Of a DNA stretch of 64,000 nucleotides, positions 30,518 to 38,715 are shown piece by piece. Both the position numbers and the translations under genes were made by a program. Source of the stretch: Lysinibacillus sp. 2017 (GTDB lineage: Bacteria > Bacillota > Bacilli > Bacillales_A > Planococcaceae). Each line of letters starts with the position of its first letter. Position 1 is the stretch's first letter. The stretch lies in contig NZ_CP029002.1 of assembly GCF_003073375.1 (NCBI RefSeq), forward strand, positions 3,570,001-3,634,000, in the 5' to 3' direction. The notes under the pieces are model-generated. The model did no database searches and was not told where the DNA came from. It saw nothing but the letters and a program-made list of their open reading frames with translations.

Positions 30518-30589
30518 CACTTTTTCATAAGTTTTTTTATAGAAGTTCATTATTTGCGTTTAAATCTATTGGGAAGTGGGTATTATAAT

Positions 30590-31234
30590 ATGTTCAAAAC
30601 GTTGGTGTCACTAGTTTTATGTGTATTTTTGGTCCTTTTCTACTTCGAAGAAAAAAACAGTATTATTTCTACATTTCAATTGACTGAAGCGCCTACCATC
30701 ATCACAAAAGGTCATTATGGCTATAGTTTAATCGTTGAACTTAGCTATTCACATCAAGGATTAGCAGAATGGATTGCCACTCTTCACGAGCCTTATCCGC
30801 TATTTCTAATAGAAAACGATTGGATGATGAGAAGTCCAGAAATAGTAAAACAACTAATCGAAAAAAATATCGAAGTCGGTCTCCTCGGTTCACCAAATGA
30901 ACAGTATGAAGATAGCACTTTACTAGAAAAACAACTCGCACAGTTTCAAAGTGCATTCAATCAATTACCTCTTTGGTTTGCAACAACAGATTATAATGTA
31001 ACACCTGCACTTCAAAAGACATTACATGACCACGGGATTAATACAATCGCTCCCTCTATATCTATTACCGCGCCAAGCTTACAATTATCAGATGGTGAAT
31101 TTATTAGTATTCCATTACATCGAGGACAAAGTATTTCTTTTGAATCTATTAATGAATTTATACAACAGCATCCGTTTCTCTCTATAGAAGAAAATATATT
31201 CGGTTATAAAATTTCAACAAAGCGATATCCTTAA
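30590..31234 (+). CDS. Degenerate PdaB-like polysaccharide deacetylase homologue
   Basis: 214 residues. N-terminal membrane segment (LVSLVLCVFLVLFYF) then a NodB-like fold: PYPLFLIENDWMMRSPEIVKQLIEKNIEVGLLGS follows the ATFF...W...P..V..I...GHEIG pattern of PdaB. The metal-binding residues are missing: the TFDD-type motif reads IVELSYSH, and the SxGxRH stretch reads GLLGSPNEQ. It occupies the pdaB position (between the rrn operon and kbaA, opposite strand). Probably a non-catalytic sporulation protein; that role is inference. ATG 30590 has only a weak ribosome site; the longer frame to 30377 runs into the rrn promoter. Confidence 0.7.
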   Translation: MFKTLVSLVLCVFLVLFYFEEKNSIISTFQLTEAPTIITKGHYGYSLIVELSYSHQGLAEWIATLHEPYPLFLIENDWMMRSPEIVKQLIEKNIEVGLLGSPNEQYEDSTLLEKQLAQFQSAFNQLPLWFATTDYNVTPALQKTLHDHGINTIAPSISITAPSLQLSDGEFISIPLHRGQSISFESINEFIQQHPFLSIEENIFGYKISTKRYP

Positions 31235-31268
31235 AAATTGAACTACCTATAACAATAAAATTAATAAA

Positions 31269-31305
31269 ATGGCCGTCCAAAAAGTATTTCCCTTTGGACG
31301 GCCAT
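31269..31305. terminator. Bidirectional terminator
   Basis: ATGGCCGTCCAAA / TTTGGACGGCCAT, a perfect 13-base stem between converging genes. Confidence 0.9.
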
Positions 31306-31311
31306 TACTTA

Positions 31312-31992
31312 TTATGCTTTCGCTGTTTTCGCTAATTCTTTACGCGCTTTACGACGTTCTTCTAATTTTTTTCGATCTGCTTCTGATTGTGAATTATATT
31401 TTGGCAGCATTAAAATTTGGTATGCATTTACCGCAACAAGTGGGAATAATAATAACGCAACATAGATATCAATATTAGCTTGTCTTCCCATTAATGCAAT
31501 AATCCATTCCAATGATGTGATTACAATCATAAAGAAAATGGTTGAAACAAGTACATGTGGTTTTTGTGTCATCTTGATTTTTTTAATAGCTGTGGCAATT
31601 GCCGAACCAACTAATACAACTAATAAAAATCCGTAAACAATCCAATCTGTCGCTTTATCTGCACCCGGAGCGAATCGGAAAACAATTATATCCACAAGCA
31701 CGATGATAATTAATACTGTTTGCACCCAATTCCAAAGTGTTAAAGATTTAAAAACATTTACGCCAACTTGGTGTATCGTTAAATAAGCAAAAAAGCCAGC
31801 TTGTGCCATTACACTCATTGTCATCCCTAAAACAATATTCCATACAACCGCAGCTAAAAATTCAACAATTTCTCCGTTCACTAAATATGGTTGGTAAAAG
31901 TCCCAACGAATAATTAACGAAGCTACTGCATTTACGATACCACCGATTAATAACGCCCAAAAAGCGAATTTAACCCAGTTTCTTATTGTCAC
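31312..31992 (-). CDS. kbaA: KinB-signalling pathway activation protein
   Basis: 226 residues with about six membrane segments and a basic C-terminal tail (KLEERRKARKELAKTAKA), slightly longer than B. subtilis KbaA (198). KbaA promotes KinB input to the sporulation phosphorelay. Recognised from sequence (WNWVQTVLIIIVLVDIIVFRF) and from its place between gerD and the pdaB position. The start is GTG 31992, nine bases after TGGGGGA; the frame extends to 32037 without a better site. Confidence 0.85.
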   Translation of the reverse strand: MTIRNWVKFAFWALLIGGIVNAVASLIIRWDFYQPYLVNGEIVEFLAAVVWNIVLGMTMSVMAQAGFFAYLTIHQVGVNVFKSLTLWNWVQTVLIIIVLVDIIVFRFAPGADKATDWIVYGFLLVVLVGSAIATAIKKIKMTQKPHVLVSTIFFMIVITSLEWIIALMGRQANIDIYVALLLFPLVAVNAYQILMLPKYNSQSEADRKKLEERRKARKELAKTAKA

Positions 31993-32138
31993 GACTAATT
32001 GTCCCCCAATTTTTAATATACTTGTATATTTTATCAAGTGAACTTAAAAAAAGCGACCTTCTGCCAAAGTTGTTACATACTTTTTATAAAATTGTGAACA
32101 ATAAACGAAAGCGCTTTAGTATAGAAAGGACTGATTCA

Positions 32139-32750
32139 ATGAAGTCGCGCGCGATTTGGCTTATCTTTTCTCTTTTATTTTTAGCCAGCTGTAGTGATGC
32201 CAAAACAACGACGCTTTCTTATGACGAAGTTAAAAAAATTATGGTTGATGCTGTACAAACGGATGACGGAAAAAAGGCGATTCGGCAGCTTTTTGAGGAA
32301 AAGAGTTTTCGTGAATTGCTTGTTTTAGATACAGAGGAAGTGAAAAAGGCGACGGAGGAAACACTCCTATCTGATGAAGCCAGTGAATTTTGGATTAAAA
32401 CCTTTGAAGACCCGAAGTTTAAAGAATCCTTTGCGAAGAGCATGAAAAAGCAACAACAGGATCTTATGAAGGATCTTATGAATGACGCTTCGTACCAAGA
32501 AGATTTAATTTCTTTTTTTAACCAACCTGAAATGCAAAAACAGTTAGAAACCATTTTAAAAGGGACAACAATGCGAAAAGAAATTGAAAAAACCGTTATG
32601 GAGACAATTGAAAATCCACTTTTACAAACCAAATGGCAAGAGTTGATTAAAAAAAGCGGGGAAGCTTCGTCATCTGGCAAGGGTTCTGAAAAAGAATCTG
32701 GGGAAGAATCAAAAAAACAAGAAGACAGCAAGGAAAAAAGCTCCCAATAA
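32139..32750 (+). CDS. gerD: Spore germination lipoprotein GerD
   Basis: 203 residues. Signal peptide with lipobox LASC (Cys19), then helical repeats with the conserved SYDEVKKIMVDAVQTDDGKKAI and FEDPKFKESFAKSMKKQQQDLM stretches of GerD. GerD clusters nutrient germinant receptors in the spore inner membrane. A charged Ser/Glu/Lys tail closes the protein. AGAAAGGA precedes the ATG. On the opposite strand to salA and kbaA, as in B. subtilis. Confidence 0.93.
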   Translation: MKSRAIWLIFSLLFLASCSDAKTTTLSYDEVKKIMVDAVQTDDGKKAIRQLFEEKSFRELLVLDTEEVKKATEETLLSDEASEFWIKTFEDPKFKESFAKSMKKQQQDLMKDLMNDASYQEDLISFFNQPEMQKQLETILKGTTMRKEIEKTVMETIENPLLQTKWQELIKKSGEASSSGKGSEKESGEESKKQEDSKEKSSQ

Positions 32751-32751
32751 A

Positions 32752-32783
32752 AAACACGCCATTGTCCGACAATGGCGTGTTTC
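32752..32783. terminator. Bidirectional terminator between gerD and salA
   Basis: AAACACGCCATTGT / ACAATGGCGTGTTT, a perfect 14-base stem with a three-base loop. Confidence 0.9.
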
Positions 32784-32790
32784 GTCTTGC

Positions 32791-33846
32791 TTATTTATCT
32801 AATTCCGCAATCACTTGCTCTGCGAGTTGTAAATAAATTTTACCTGTTGTGTGGTCAGCTGCATAAATAGATGGCGCGAAATCTTCGTCCGTCCAATCTG
32901 GTTGACCTAATGGAATTTGGCCTAAAAGTTTCGTACGTAATTCATCGGCTAATTTAGGACCGCCACCTTGACCGAACAAATACTCTTTTTCGCCTGCTTT
33001 ATTTTCATACCATGCCATATTTTCGATAACACCTAAAATTTCATGGTTTGTTTGTAATGCCATTGCACCTGCACGTGCTGCAACAAATGCTGCTGTTGGG
33101 TGAGGTGTTGTTATAATGATTTCTTTTGATGCCGGTAACATTTGGTGAATGTCTAGTGCTATGTCACCTGTGCCTGGAGGTAAATCTAATAGAAGATAAT
33201 CTAATTCGCCCCACTCCACGTCTCGGAAGAATTGATCTAATACTTTACCAAGCATTGGACCACGCCATACGATTGGTGCGTTGTTTTCAACGAAGAAGCC
33301 CATTGAAATTACTTTTACCCCTAGACGTTCTACCGGATAAATGCGATCTTCTTTGACAACTGGCATTTCTGTAACGCCCATCATGTCAGGGACAGAGAAA
33401 CCATAAATATCAGCATCGATTAAACCTACTTTTTTACCAAGGCGTGCTAATGCAACTGCCATGTTTACTGAAACCGTAGATTTACCTACGCCACCTTTAC
33501 CAGATGCGATCGAAATGAATTTCACGGTTGATAATGGTGATAAAATATCTTGAGCTTCCGCTTCAGTAGCTTGTCCACGGAATGATTGTAATACATCTTG
33601 AGATAACTCTTCGAAACGAATACCAACTGAAGCGGCGCCATTTTCTTTTAGCACTTCAACAATTTTCATTTGAAGTGTCATTTGTTCAGGCGTATTTGTT
33701 TTAGCGATTGCAATACGAACACTGACATGACCTTTTTCTGCTTTAATCGAAACGTTTGTTACACCTTTTGTTTCTGCTAATGATTTATGTAAAAACGGAT
33801 CTTGTAATTGACCTACTAGTTCTAGAACTTGTTGCTCGTTTAACAC
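32791..33846 (-). CDS. salA: Mrp/NBP35-type P-loop ATPase (SalA)
   Basis: 351 residues, B. subtilis SalA length. N-terminal MIP18-like domain (residues 1-85), then a deviant Walker A GKGGVGKSTVSVN near residue 113 and switch LDLPPGTGDIALD. Family members carry Fe-S clusters or, for SalA, regulate scoC. The CxxC Fe-S motif of classical Mrp is not seen. Start chosen at GTG 33846, eight bases after AGGGGAG, giving MLNEQQVLELVGQLQDPF that aligns with SalA; the ATG 30 bases upstream adds residues across the ribosome site. Confidence 0.92.
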   Translation of the reverse strand: MLNEQQVLELVGQLQDPFLHKSLAETKGVTNVSIKAEKGHVSVRIAIAKTNTPEQMTLQMKIVEVLKENGAASVGIRFEELSQDVLQSFRGQATEAEAQDILSPLSTVKFISIASGKGGVGKSTVSVNMAVALARLGKKVGLIDADIYGFSVPDMMGVTEMPVVKEDRIYPVERLGVKVISMGFFVENNAPIVWRGPMLGKVLDQFFRDVEWGELDYLLLDLPPGTGDIALDIHQMLPASKEIIITTPHPTAAFVAARAGAMALQTNHEILGVIENMAWYENKAGEKEYLFGQGGGPKLADELRTKLLGQIPLGQPDWTDEDFAPSIYAADHTTGKIYLQLAEQVIAELDK

Positions 33847-33919
33847 ATCAAACACTCCCCTAAATGAAATATCCATAGTTAGTATATCATAATCGTTTCG
33901 TATTGCTATTATAGGATGC

Positions 33920-34633
33920 CTAATCGATTTTTACATTGATAAAATTTTCAATACCCCGTGCAATCGCAAACGCCATTTTGTCTTGATAGCTATCTGTTGC
34001 AAGTAATTTCCGCTCTTCTTCATTACTAATAAATCCAGTCTCTACTAACGCGGCTGGTACTTCAACCTTCTTTAATAAGTATATTTGTTTAATCGATAAT
34101 GCTTCACGGTCCGTATTTTCCATTGTCTCTCGGATCGTCTGTTGAATTGCCTTAGCTAAATTTTCACCATTCGGATGTCCACTTTCATGATAAAACACTT
34201 GCGCCCCTCGCCATTTACTATTCGGAATCGCATTTGCATGAATGGTAATAAATAAATCCGGTTCATGTTTCTTCACAAGTGCTTCTCGTAAAAAGATATC
34301 CTGCTTTTTGCGTTCCCGATTCGTAGAAAACTGTTCACTCGGTGCATGTTCACTTAATACATCGCCATCTGTTGAGCGTGTTAAAATTACCTCTGCACCT
34401 AAACGCGTTAATTGCCGTGCCACCTTTTTCGTAATCGCGAGCGTAATATCTTTTTCAATGACATCTCCGTTTGATGCGCCACCATCTTGTCCTCCATGTC
34501 CAGCATCCAATACAATTTTCACGCCACCTAATGGCTCTGGTAAAAAGAATCGTTTATCGGATGCGCTCGTTTCGTATACTACGACCATCATCGAACAAAA
34601 AATCACAAATATAAGTGCTAGCCAACGTCGCAA
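33920..34633 (-). CDS. cwlD: N-acetylmuramoyl-L-alanine amidase CwlD
   Basis: 237 residues, identical in length to B. subtilis CwlD. N-terminal membrane/signal segment, then an Amidase_3 domain: VLDAGHGGQDGGA (zinc His), IEKDITLAI (Glu), TIHANAIPN (His), ALVETGFISN (catalytic Glu). CwlD removes stem peptides from spore cortex so that muramic lactam can form. The start is TTG 34633 after AAAGGGCGGTG; that ribosome site and start lie in the right arm and T-run of the upstream operon's terminator (see 34631). Confidence 0.93.
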   Translation of the reverse strand: MRRWLALIFVIFCSMMVVVYETSASDKRFFLPEPLGGVKIVLDAGHGGQDGGASNGDVIEKDITLAITKKVARQLTRLGAEVILTRSTDGDVLSEHAPSEQFSTNRERKKQDIFLREALVKKHEPDLFITIHANAIPNSKWRGAQVFYHESGHPNGENLAKAIQQTIRETMENTDREALSIKQIYLLKKVEVPAALVETGFISNEEERKLLATDSYQDKMAFAIARGIENFINVKID

Positions 34634-34677
34634 AAAAACACCGCCCTTTTTGCCTACTATACGCAAAGGAGCGGTGG
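34631..34677 (-). terminator. Terminator of the ABC exporter operon, overlapping the cwlD start
   Basis: Minus strand CACCGCTCCTTT (34676-34665) pairs with AAAGGGCGGTG (34649-34639), one bulge, followed by TTTTTTT. The right arm is the cwlD ribosome site, and the last T is the first base of its TTG start. Confidence 0.75.
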
Positions 34678-34689
34678 TTTATTCACAGT

Positions 34690-36495
34690 TTAAGCCATTA
34701 GCTGACGCTGCAATGTTGCATAAAAGCCGTCATGATTCATTAAACTCTCATGATTTCCTTGTTCTAAAATTTGTCCATCTTTTAAAACAAGGATTTGATC
34801 TGCATTTTCGATCGTTTTTAAACGGTGCGCAATGACAAAGCTTGTACGGCCCTGCATTAAGTTATTTAAGCCCTTTTGAATGTGAACTTCAGTCATCGTA
34901 TCCACGCTTGACGTAGCCTCATCCAAAATTAAAATATCTGGATCTTCCAATATCGCACGAGCAATCGCAATTAATTGGCGCTGTCCTTGACTTAAATTCA
35001 AGCCCCCACTTGTCAGTACCGTATCGTAGCTATCCGGTAAATACTTAATGAAGTTATGTGCATAGGCAATTTTGGCTGCCTTTTCGACTTCTTCATCCGT
35101 TGCCGTCAACTTTCCAAATCGGATATTTTCTCGTACCGTTCCCGAGAATAAATACGTATCCTGCAATACAACCCCCACATGATCACGTACATTTGTCATT
35201 TTATACTGTTCAATGGGCTCACCATCAAGTAAAATGCGTCCACCCGTTGTATCATAAAAACGCGTTAATAGTTGAATAATCGTCGTTTTCCCTGATCCAG
35301 TTGGCCCTACAATCGCAATGGTTTCTCCAGCTTTTGCATGGAAGTCAATTCCGCGCAGTACAGGCTTTCCTGGTTCGTACGCAAACTCAACACCTTCAAA
35401 TGTGACATCACCAGAAAGTTTATTTTTTGCTTTTGCCTGTTCCACATCCGCTACTTCTCGTGCCTCATCTAAAATTTCAAATACACGTTCTGAACCGGCA
35501 ATTGCTGACTGGAAAGTGTTGAGTAAGTTTGACAGCTGATTAATCGGGCGGAAAAATTGGCGCGTATACGTGACAAATGAGGCAATAACCCCAATAGATA
35601 GTCCACTTGTAACCGCCATGATTGCCCCGACACCAATAACCAAACTTAACCCTAAATTATTCATAAAGTTATTGATTGGTCCCATGAAGCCTGAAATCGT
35701 ATCTGCACGCATCGCAGAGCTACGTAATCTTTCATTGGCTTCATTGAATTCTTCCATCGTCTTTGTCTCTTTACCGAACAGTGTAATAATATCAGCATTC
35801 GATATCGTTTCTTCGATATAACCATTTAACTGACCTAAATCACGTTGGCGCGCTTTATAGTTCACACTACTTCGTTTAATAATTTGCTTTGTTGCCCAAA
35901 CGATTAATGGAATAACAATTAATGTCACAAGCGCTAAACGCCAGTCTAAATAAAACAGGGCAAATGCTGTACCGACAATCGTTAAAAAGGACGAGACGAT
36001 TTGAATAACACTTTGCGACAATGCCGCATTTAAGTTTTCCACGTCATTTGTCATACGGCTCATTAAATCGCCTTGCTGTTTTTTATCATAGAACGATAAT
36101 GGCAATGATTGATACTGCTCAAATAGTTGTTGGCGAACACGACGAATCGTCTTTTGTGATACGCGAATCATCACAAATGTTTGAAGCCATGTCAGTAATG
36201 AAGAGGCGATATATACACCCGCTAAAATTAGCGCCATACGAATCGCACCAGATACATCAAACTTTACAATATAGTCATCAATCGTTTTCCCGATTAAAAA
36301 CGGTCCTACTAAACTTAGTAATGTACTAATAATAACGAAGAGTACAACACTACTAAGTTCTAGTTTTTGAACACGTAAATAACTCCAAATTCTTAGGAGT
36401 GTTTGTTTTTGGTTTTTTGGCTTCACAATAGGGCCGCCGTTAAATCTTCCACCTGGATGCCCCATTGGAGGGCGTGGTGCTTGTTGATTACTCAC
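34690..36495 (-). CDS. Heterodimeric ABC exporter, catalytic half (YfiC-like)
   Basis: 601 residues. Six membrane segments in residues 55-330, then a nucleotide-binding domain: Walker A GPTGSGKTT near 391, signature LSQGQRQL near 492, Walker B ILILDEATSSVD near 515 with the catalytic Glu intact, H-loop AHR. GTG 36495 overlaps the end of the partner gene by eight bases. Likely exports drugs or lipids like BmrCD/YfiBC; the substrate is unknown. Confidence 0.9.
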   Translation of the reverse strand: MSNQQAPRPPMGHPGGRFNGGPIVKPKNQKQTLLRIWSYLRVQKLELSSVVLFVIISTLLSLVGPFLIGKTIDDYIVKFDVSGAIRMALILAGVYIASSLLTWLQTFVMIRVSQKTIRRVRQQLFEQYQSLPLSFYDKKQQGDLMSRMTNDVENLNAALSQSVIQIVSSFLTIVGTAFALFYLDWRLALVTLIVIPLIVWATKQIIKRSSVNYKARQRDLGQLNGYIEETISNADIITLFGKETKTMEEFNEANERLRSSAMRADTISGFMGPINNFMNNLGLSLVIGVGAIMAVTSGLSIGVIASFVTYTRQFFRPINQLSNLLNTFQSAIAGSERVFEILDEAREVADVEQAKAKNKLSGDVTFEGVEFAYEPGKPVLRGIDFHAKAGETIAIVGPTGSGKTTIIQLLTRFYDTTGGRILLDGEPIEQYKMTNVRDHVGVVLQDTYLFSGTVRENIRFGKLTATDEEVEKAAKIAYAHNFIKYLPDSYDTVLTSGGLNLSQGQRQLIAIARAILEDPDILILDEATSSVDTMTEVHIQKGLNNLMQGRTSFVIAHRLKTIENADQILVLKDGQILEQGNHESLMNHDGFYATLQRQLMA

Positions 36496-38227
36496 TTAAC
36501 GTCACCCCTTTTTCTGCCTGTGTTTTTGCCATTTCTTTATAAAGCAGACTTATTTTTAATAATTGGTCATGGGTTCCTTGTGCAACAATTCGTCCATCAT
36601 CCATCACGAGGATTTGATTTGCATGACGAATCGAAGAAATTTTCGATGATACGATGAATTTCGTTGCATGCTGGAACTCTTTATCGATTGCACGTTGAAT
36701 ATTTTTTTCTGAAATACTATCAACCGCGCTCGTTACATCATCTAATATTAAAATTTGTGGCTTACGAATAAATGCCCGTGCCATTGCAAGACGTTGCTTT
36801 TGTCCTCCTGATAAGTTGGTCGCACCTTGTGTTAATTCATGTTCAACACCTGCTGGCAACTTCTCAACAAATTCTGCCGCACTCGCTGCTTGTAAGGCTT
36901 CAAGTAATTGGCTATCTGTTGCTGCATCATCCCCGTAGCGAATATTTTCAGCAATTGTTTTAGAAAATAATGTCGCCTTTTGTGGTGCATAACCAATCGA
37001 TTGTCGTAGTTGTTCTAAGTCATACTGTTGAATTGGAACCCCATCAATTTTGATAACACCGCTATCTACGTCGAATAGTCGCGGAATCATTTTTACTAAA
37101 GAAGACTTCCCGCTGCCAGTCATCCCGATAATTCCTATGGTTTCACCAGCATTGACATGGAAGTTTAAATTTTTCAATACAGCTTCCGTTCCTTCAATAT
37201 AAGAGAAGTTTACATTTTCAAATGTGACACTCCCCTTTATATCTTTTACTTCAGGTGTTGTTGGGTTTGTTAGTTCTGTCGTTTCTTCTAACACTTCCAC
37301 AATACGCCCAGCACTCGGAATCGCACGCGCTAATTGAATGAGCACATTCGATGAACTCATTAACCCTTGCATGACCATCATTAAATAGTTAATAAATGCC
37401 AAAATGACACCGACTTGAAGCGTATTATTGTCTACTTTAATAGCACCCATCCAAAGTGCCGCGACAATCCCTAAATTGACGACGAACATTGTCAAAGGTC
37501 CCAACACGCCAATAATTTGATCGGCTGTCATGTTACGCTTCATTAATTGGGTATTCACATCTGTAAATTGCTCAATTTGATGATTTTTACGATTGTATGC
37601 TTTAATGACGCGGATCCCCGCTAAGTTTTCTTGGACTTTCGTATTCACTTGGTCAACGACACGCTGCACTTTATGAAACAGCTTGCCTGAAAGCATCGTG
37701 AAATAATACATACAAAATGCCAGAATCGGCACAACGACCAATAAAATTGGAAATAGTTCACGCGCCGTTAAAAATACAATGACAATTGCACCGACAAACA
37801 TCATTGGACCACGCACAAAAACTTTCAGCAGCATCGTTAACGCACGCTGAAGCATTTCAATATCGCTCGTTAAATTTGTAACGAGTTTACCAAGTGTAAA
37901 TTTATCTTTACTTCTATTTGAAAAATACGTAATCGTTTCATATAAATCATGGCGAAGGTCTGTCGAAACATTGACCGCTGTACGCGACGCATAAATCGAA
38001 CAGCCTACACCTCCGATTAATCCAATAAATGATGTTGCTAACATCAATCCGAACATTTTTAAGATATACGTCGTATCACTCTCTGCAATCCCTTTATCGA
38101 TAATATGTTGTAAGATTGTAGGTTGCACTAAGTCCATACTTACTTCGAGTACCATCATAACGGGTGCAATAATTGCAAATAATAAATACGGCTTCACATA
38201 CTTTGATAATTTCCATACTGCCTGCAT
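36488..38227 (-). CDS. Heterodimeric ABC exporter, degenerate half (YfiB-like)
   Basis: 579 residues. Six membrane segments, then an NBD with Walker A GMTGSGKSS and signature LSGGQKQRLAMA. Walker B reads ILILDDVTSAVD, with Asp in place of the catalytic Glu, and the H-loop is SSK rather than a histidine. One non-hydrolysing site is the known hallmark of asymmetric exporters such as BmrCD and TM287/288. Follows the small gene at 38261 by 33 bases; probable three-gene operon. Confidence 0.9.
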   Translation of the reverse strand: MQAVWKLSKYVKPYLLFAIIAPVMMVLEVSMDLVQPTILQHIIDKGIAESDTTYILKMFGLMLATSFIGLIGGVGCSIYASRTAVNVSTDLRHDLYETITYFSNRSKDKFTLGKLVTNLTSDIEMLQRALTMLLKVFVRGPMMFVGAIVIVFLTARELFPILLVVVPILAFCMYYFTMLSGKLFHKVQRVVDQVNTKVQENLAGIRVIKAYNRKNHQIEQFTDVNTQLMKRNMTADQIIGVLGPLTMFVVNLGIVAALWMGAIKVDNNTLQVGVILAFINYLMMVMQGLMSSSNVLIQLARAIPSAGRIVEVLEETTELTNPTTPEVKDIKGSVTFENVNFSYIEGTEAVLKNLNFHVNAGETIGIIGMTGSGKSSLVKMIPRLFDVDSGVIKIDGVPIQQYDLEQLRQSIGYAPQKATLFSKTIAENIRYGDDAATDSQLLEALQAASAAEFVEKLPAGVEHELTQGATNLSGGQKQRLAMARAFIRKPQILILDDVTSAVDSISEKNIQRAIDKEFQHATKFIVSSKISSIRHANQILVMDDGRIVAQGTHDQLLKISLLYKEMAKTQAEKGVTLSE

Positions 38228-38260
38228 ACTAAAAGATTCACTTCCTCGTCGTTTTCAAAA

Positions 38261-38545
38261 TTACTCTGCTTCTTTCTCTGGTTCTTCCACTAACTCATCT
38301 AATCGAAATAACACAACAAACTCATCCATAATGGCTTCCGTTGCTTTTAACTCCCCTGCGATCACTGGATGAATCGATTGCAGTTCTGATGACTCTAATT
38401 GTTTTTTTAATGTATCGCGCTTTGTAACAAGTTGACGGTAAAATTCTAATGCACGCCCACGACGGAAAGTTTGAGCACCTCTTCTTCTATGCTCACCATG
38501 TTCTCCATCTTTCTCGTGATGTCTATCTCGTCCTTCTTCTCTCAT
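38261..38545 (-). CDS. Small conserved-type protein of the ABC exporter operon
   Basis: 94 residues, function unknown. The N-terminus is rich in His, Arg and Glu (HHEKDGEHGEHRRRGAQ), followed by a helical core FRRGRALEFYRQLVTKRDTLKKQLE and KATEAIMDEFVVLF. Short proteins of this kind precede YfiBC-type exporters in Bacillales (recalled, not searched) and may be regulators or adaptors; the core could form a coiled coil. GAGGTGA precedes the ATG. The palindromic operator at 38575 lies just upstream. Confidence 0.65.
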   Translation of the reverse strand: MREEGRDRHHEKDGEHGEHRRRGAQTFRRGRALEFYRQLVTKRDTLKKQLESSELQSIHPVIAGELKATEAIMDEFVVLFRLDELVEEPEKEAE

Positions 38546-38574
38546 TTCCGTTCACCTCACATCTATCGAATACA

Positions 38575-38596
38575 ATTGTATACCTTTGTATACAAT
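38575..38596. promoter_or_regulatory. Perfect 22-bp palindromic operator upstream of the ABC exporter operon
   Basis: ATTGTATAC CTTT GTATACAAT: 9-base arms, 4-base centre. An overlapping ATACAATTGTAT palindrome shares one arm, giving three TTGTAT-type half-sites. A MarR/OhrR or GntR-type repressor would fit; no such gene is adjacent. It sits about 30 bases before the first gene of the operon. Confidence 0.6.
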
Positions 38597-38715
38597 AATA
38601 CGAGATTTTTTCTTATAAGCCATAGTAAGATTGAACATTAGTACTGTTTTTTTATTGTACTTACTTCTGAAAAATCGCTAGTATGAATTAAACGATGTAA
38701 GCAAAGGGTGTCTTT

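Noticed and set aside
34242-34835. Plus-strand frame of 197 codons
   Set aside because: Antisense to cwlD and the ABC exporter; composition follows the complementary genes.
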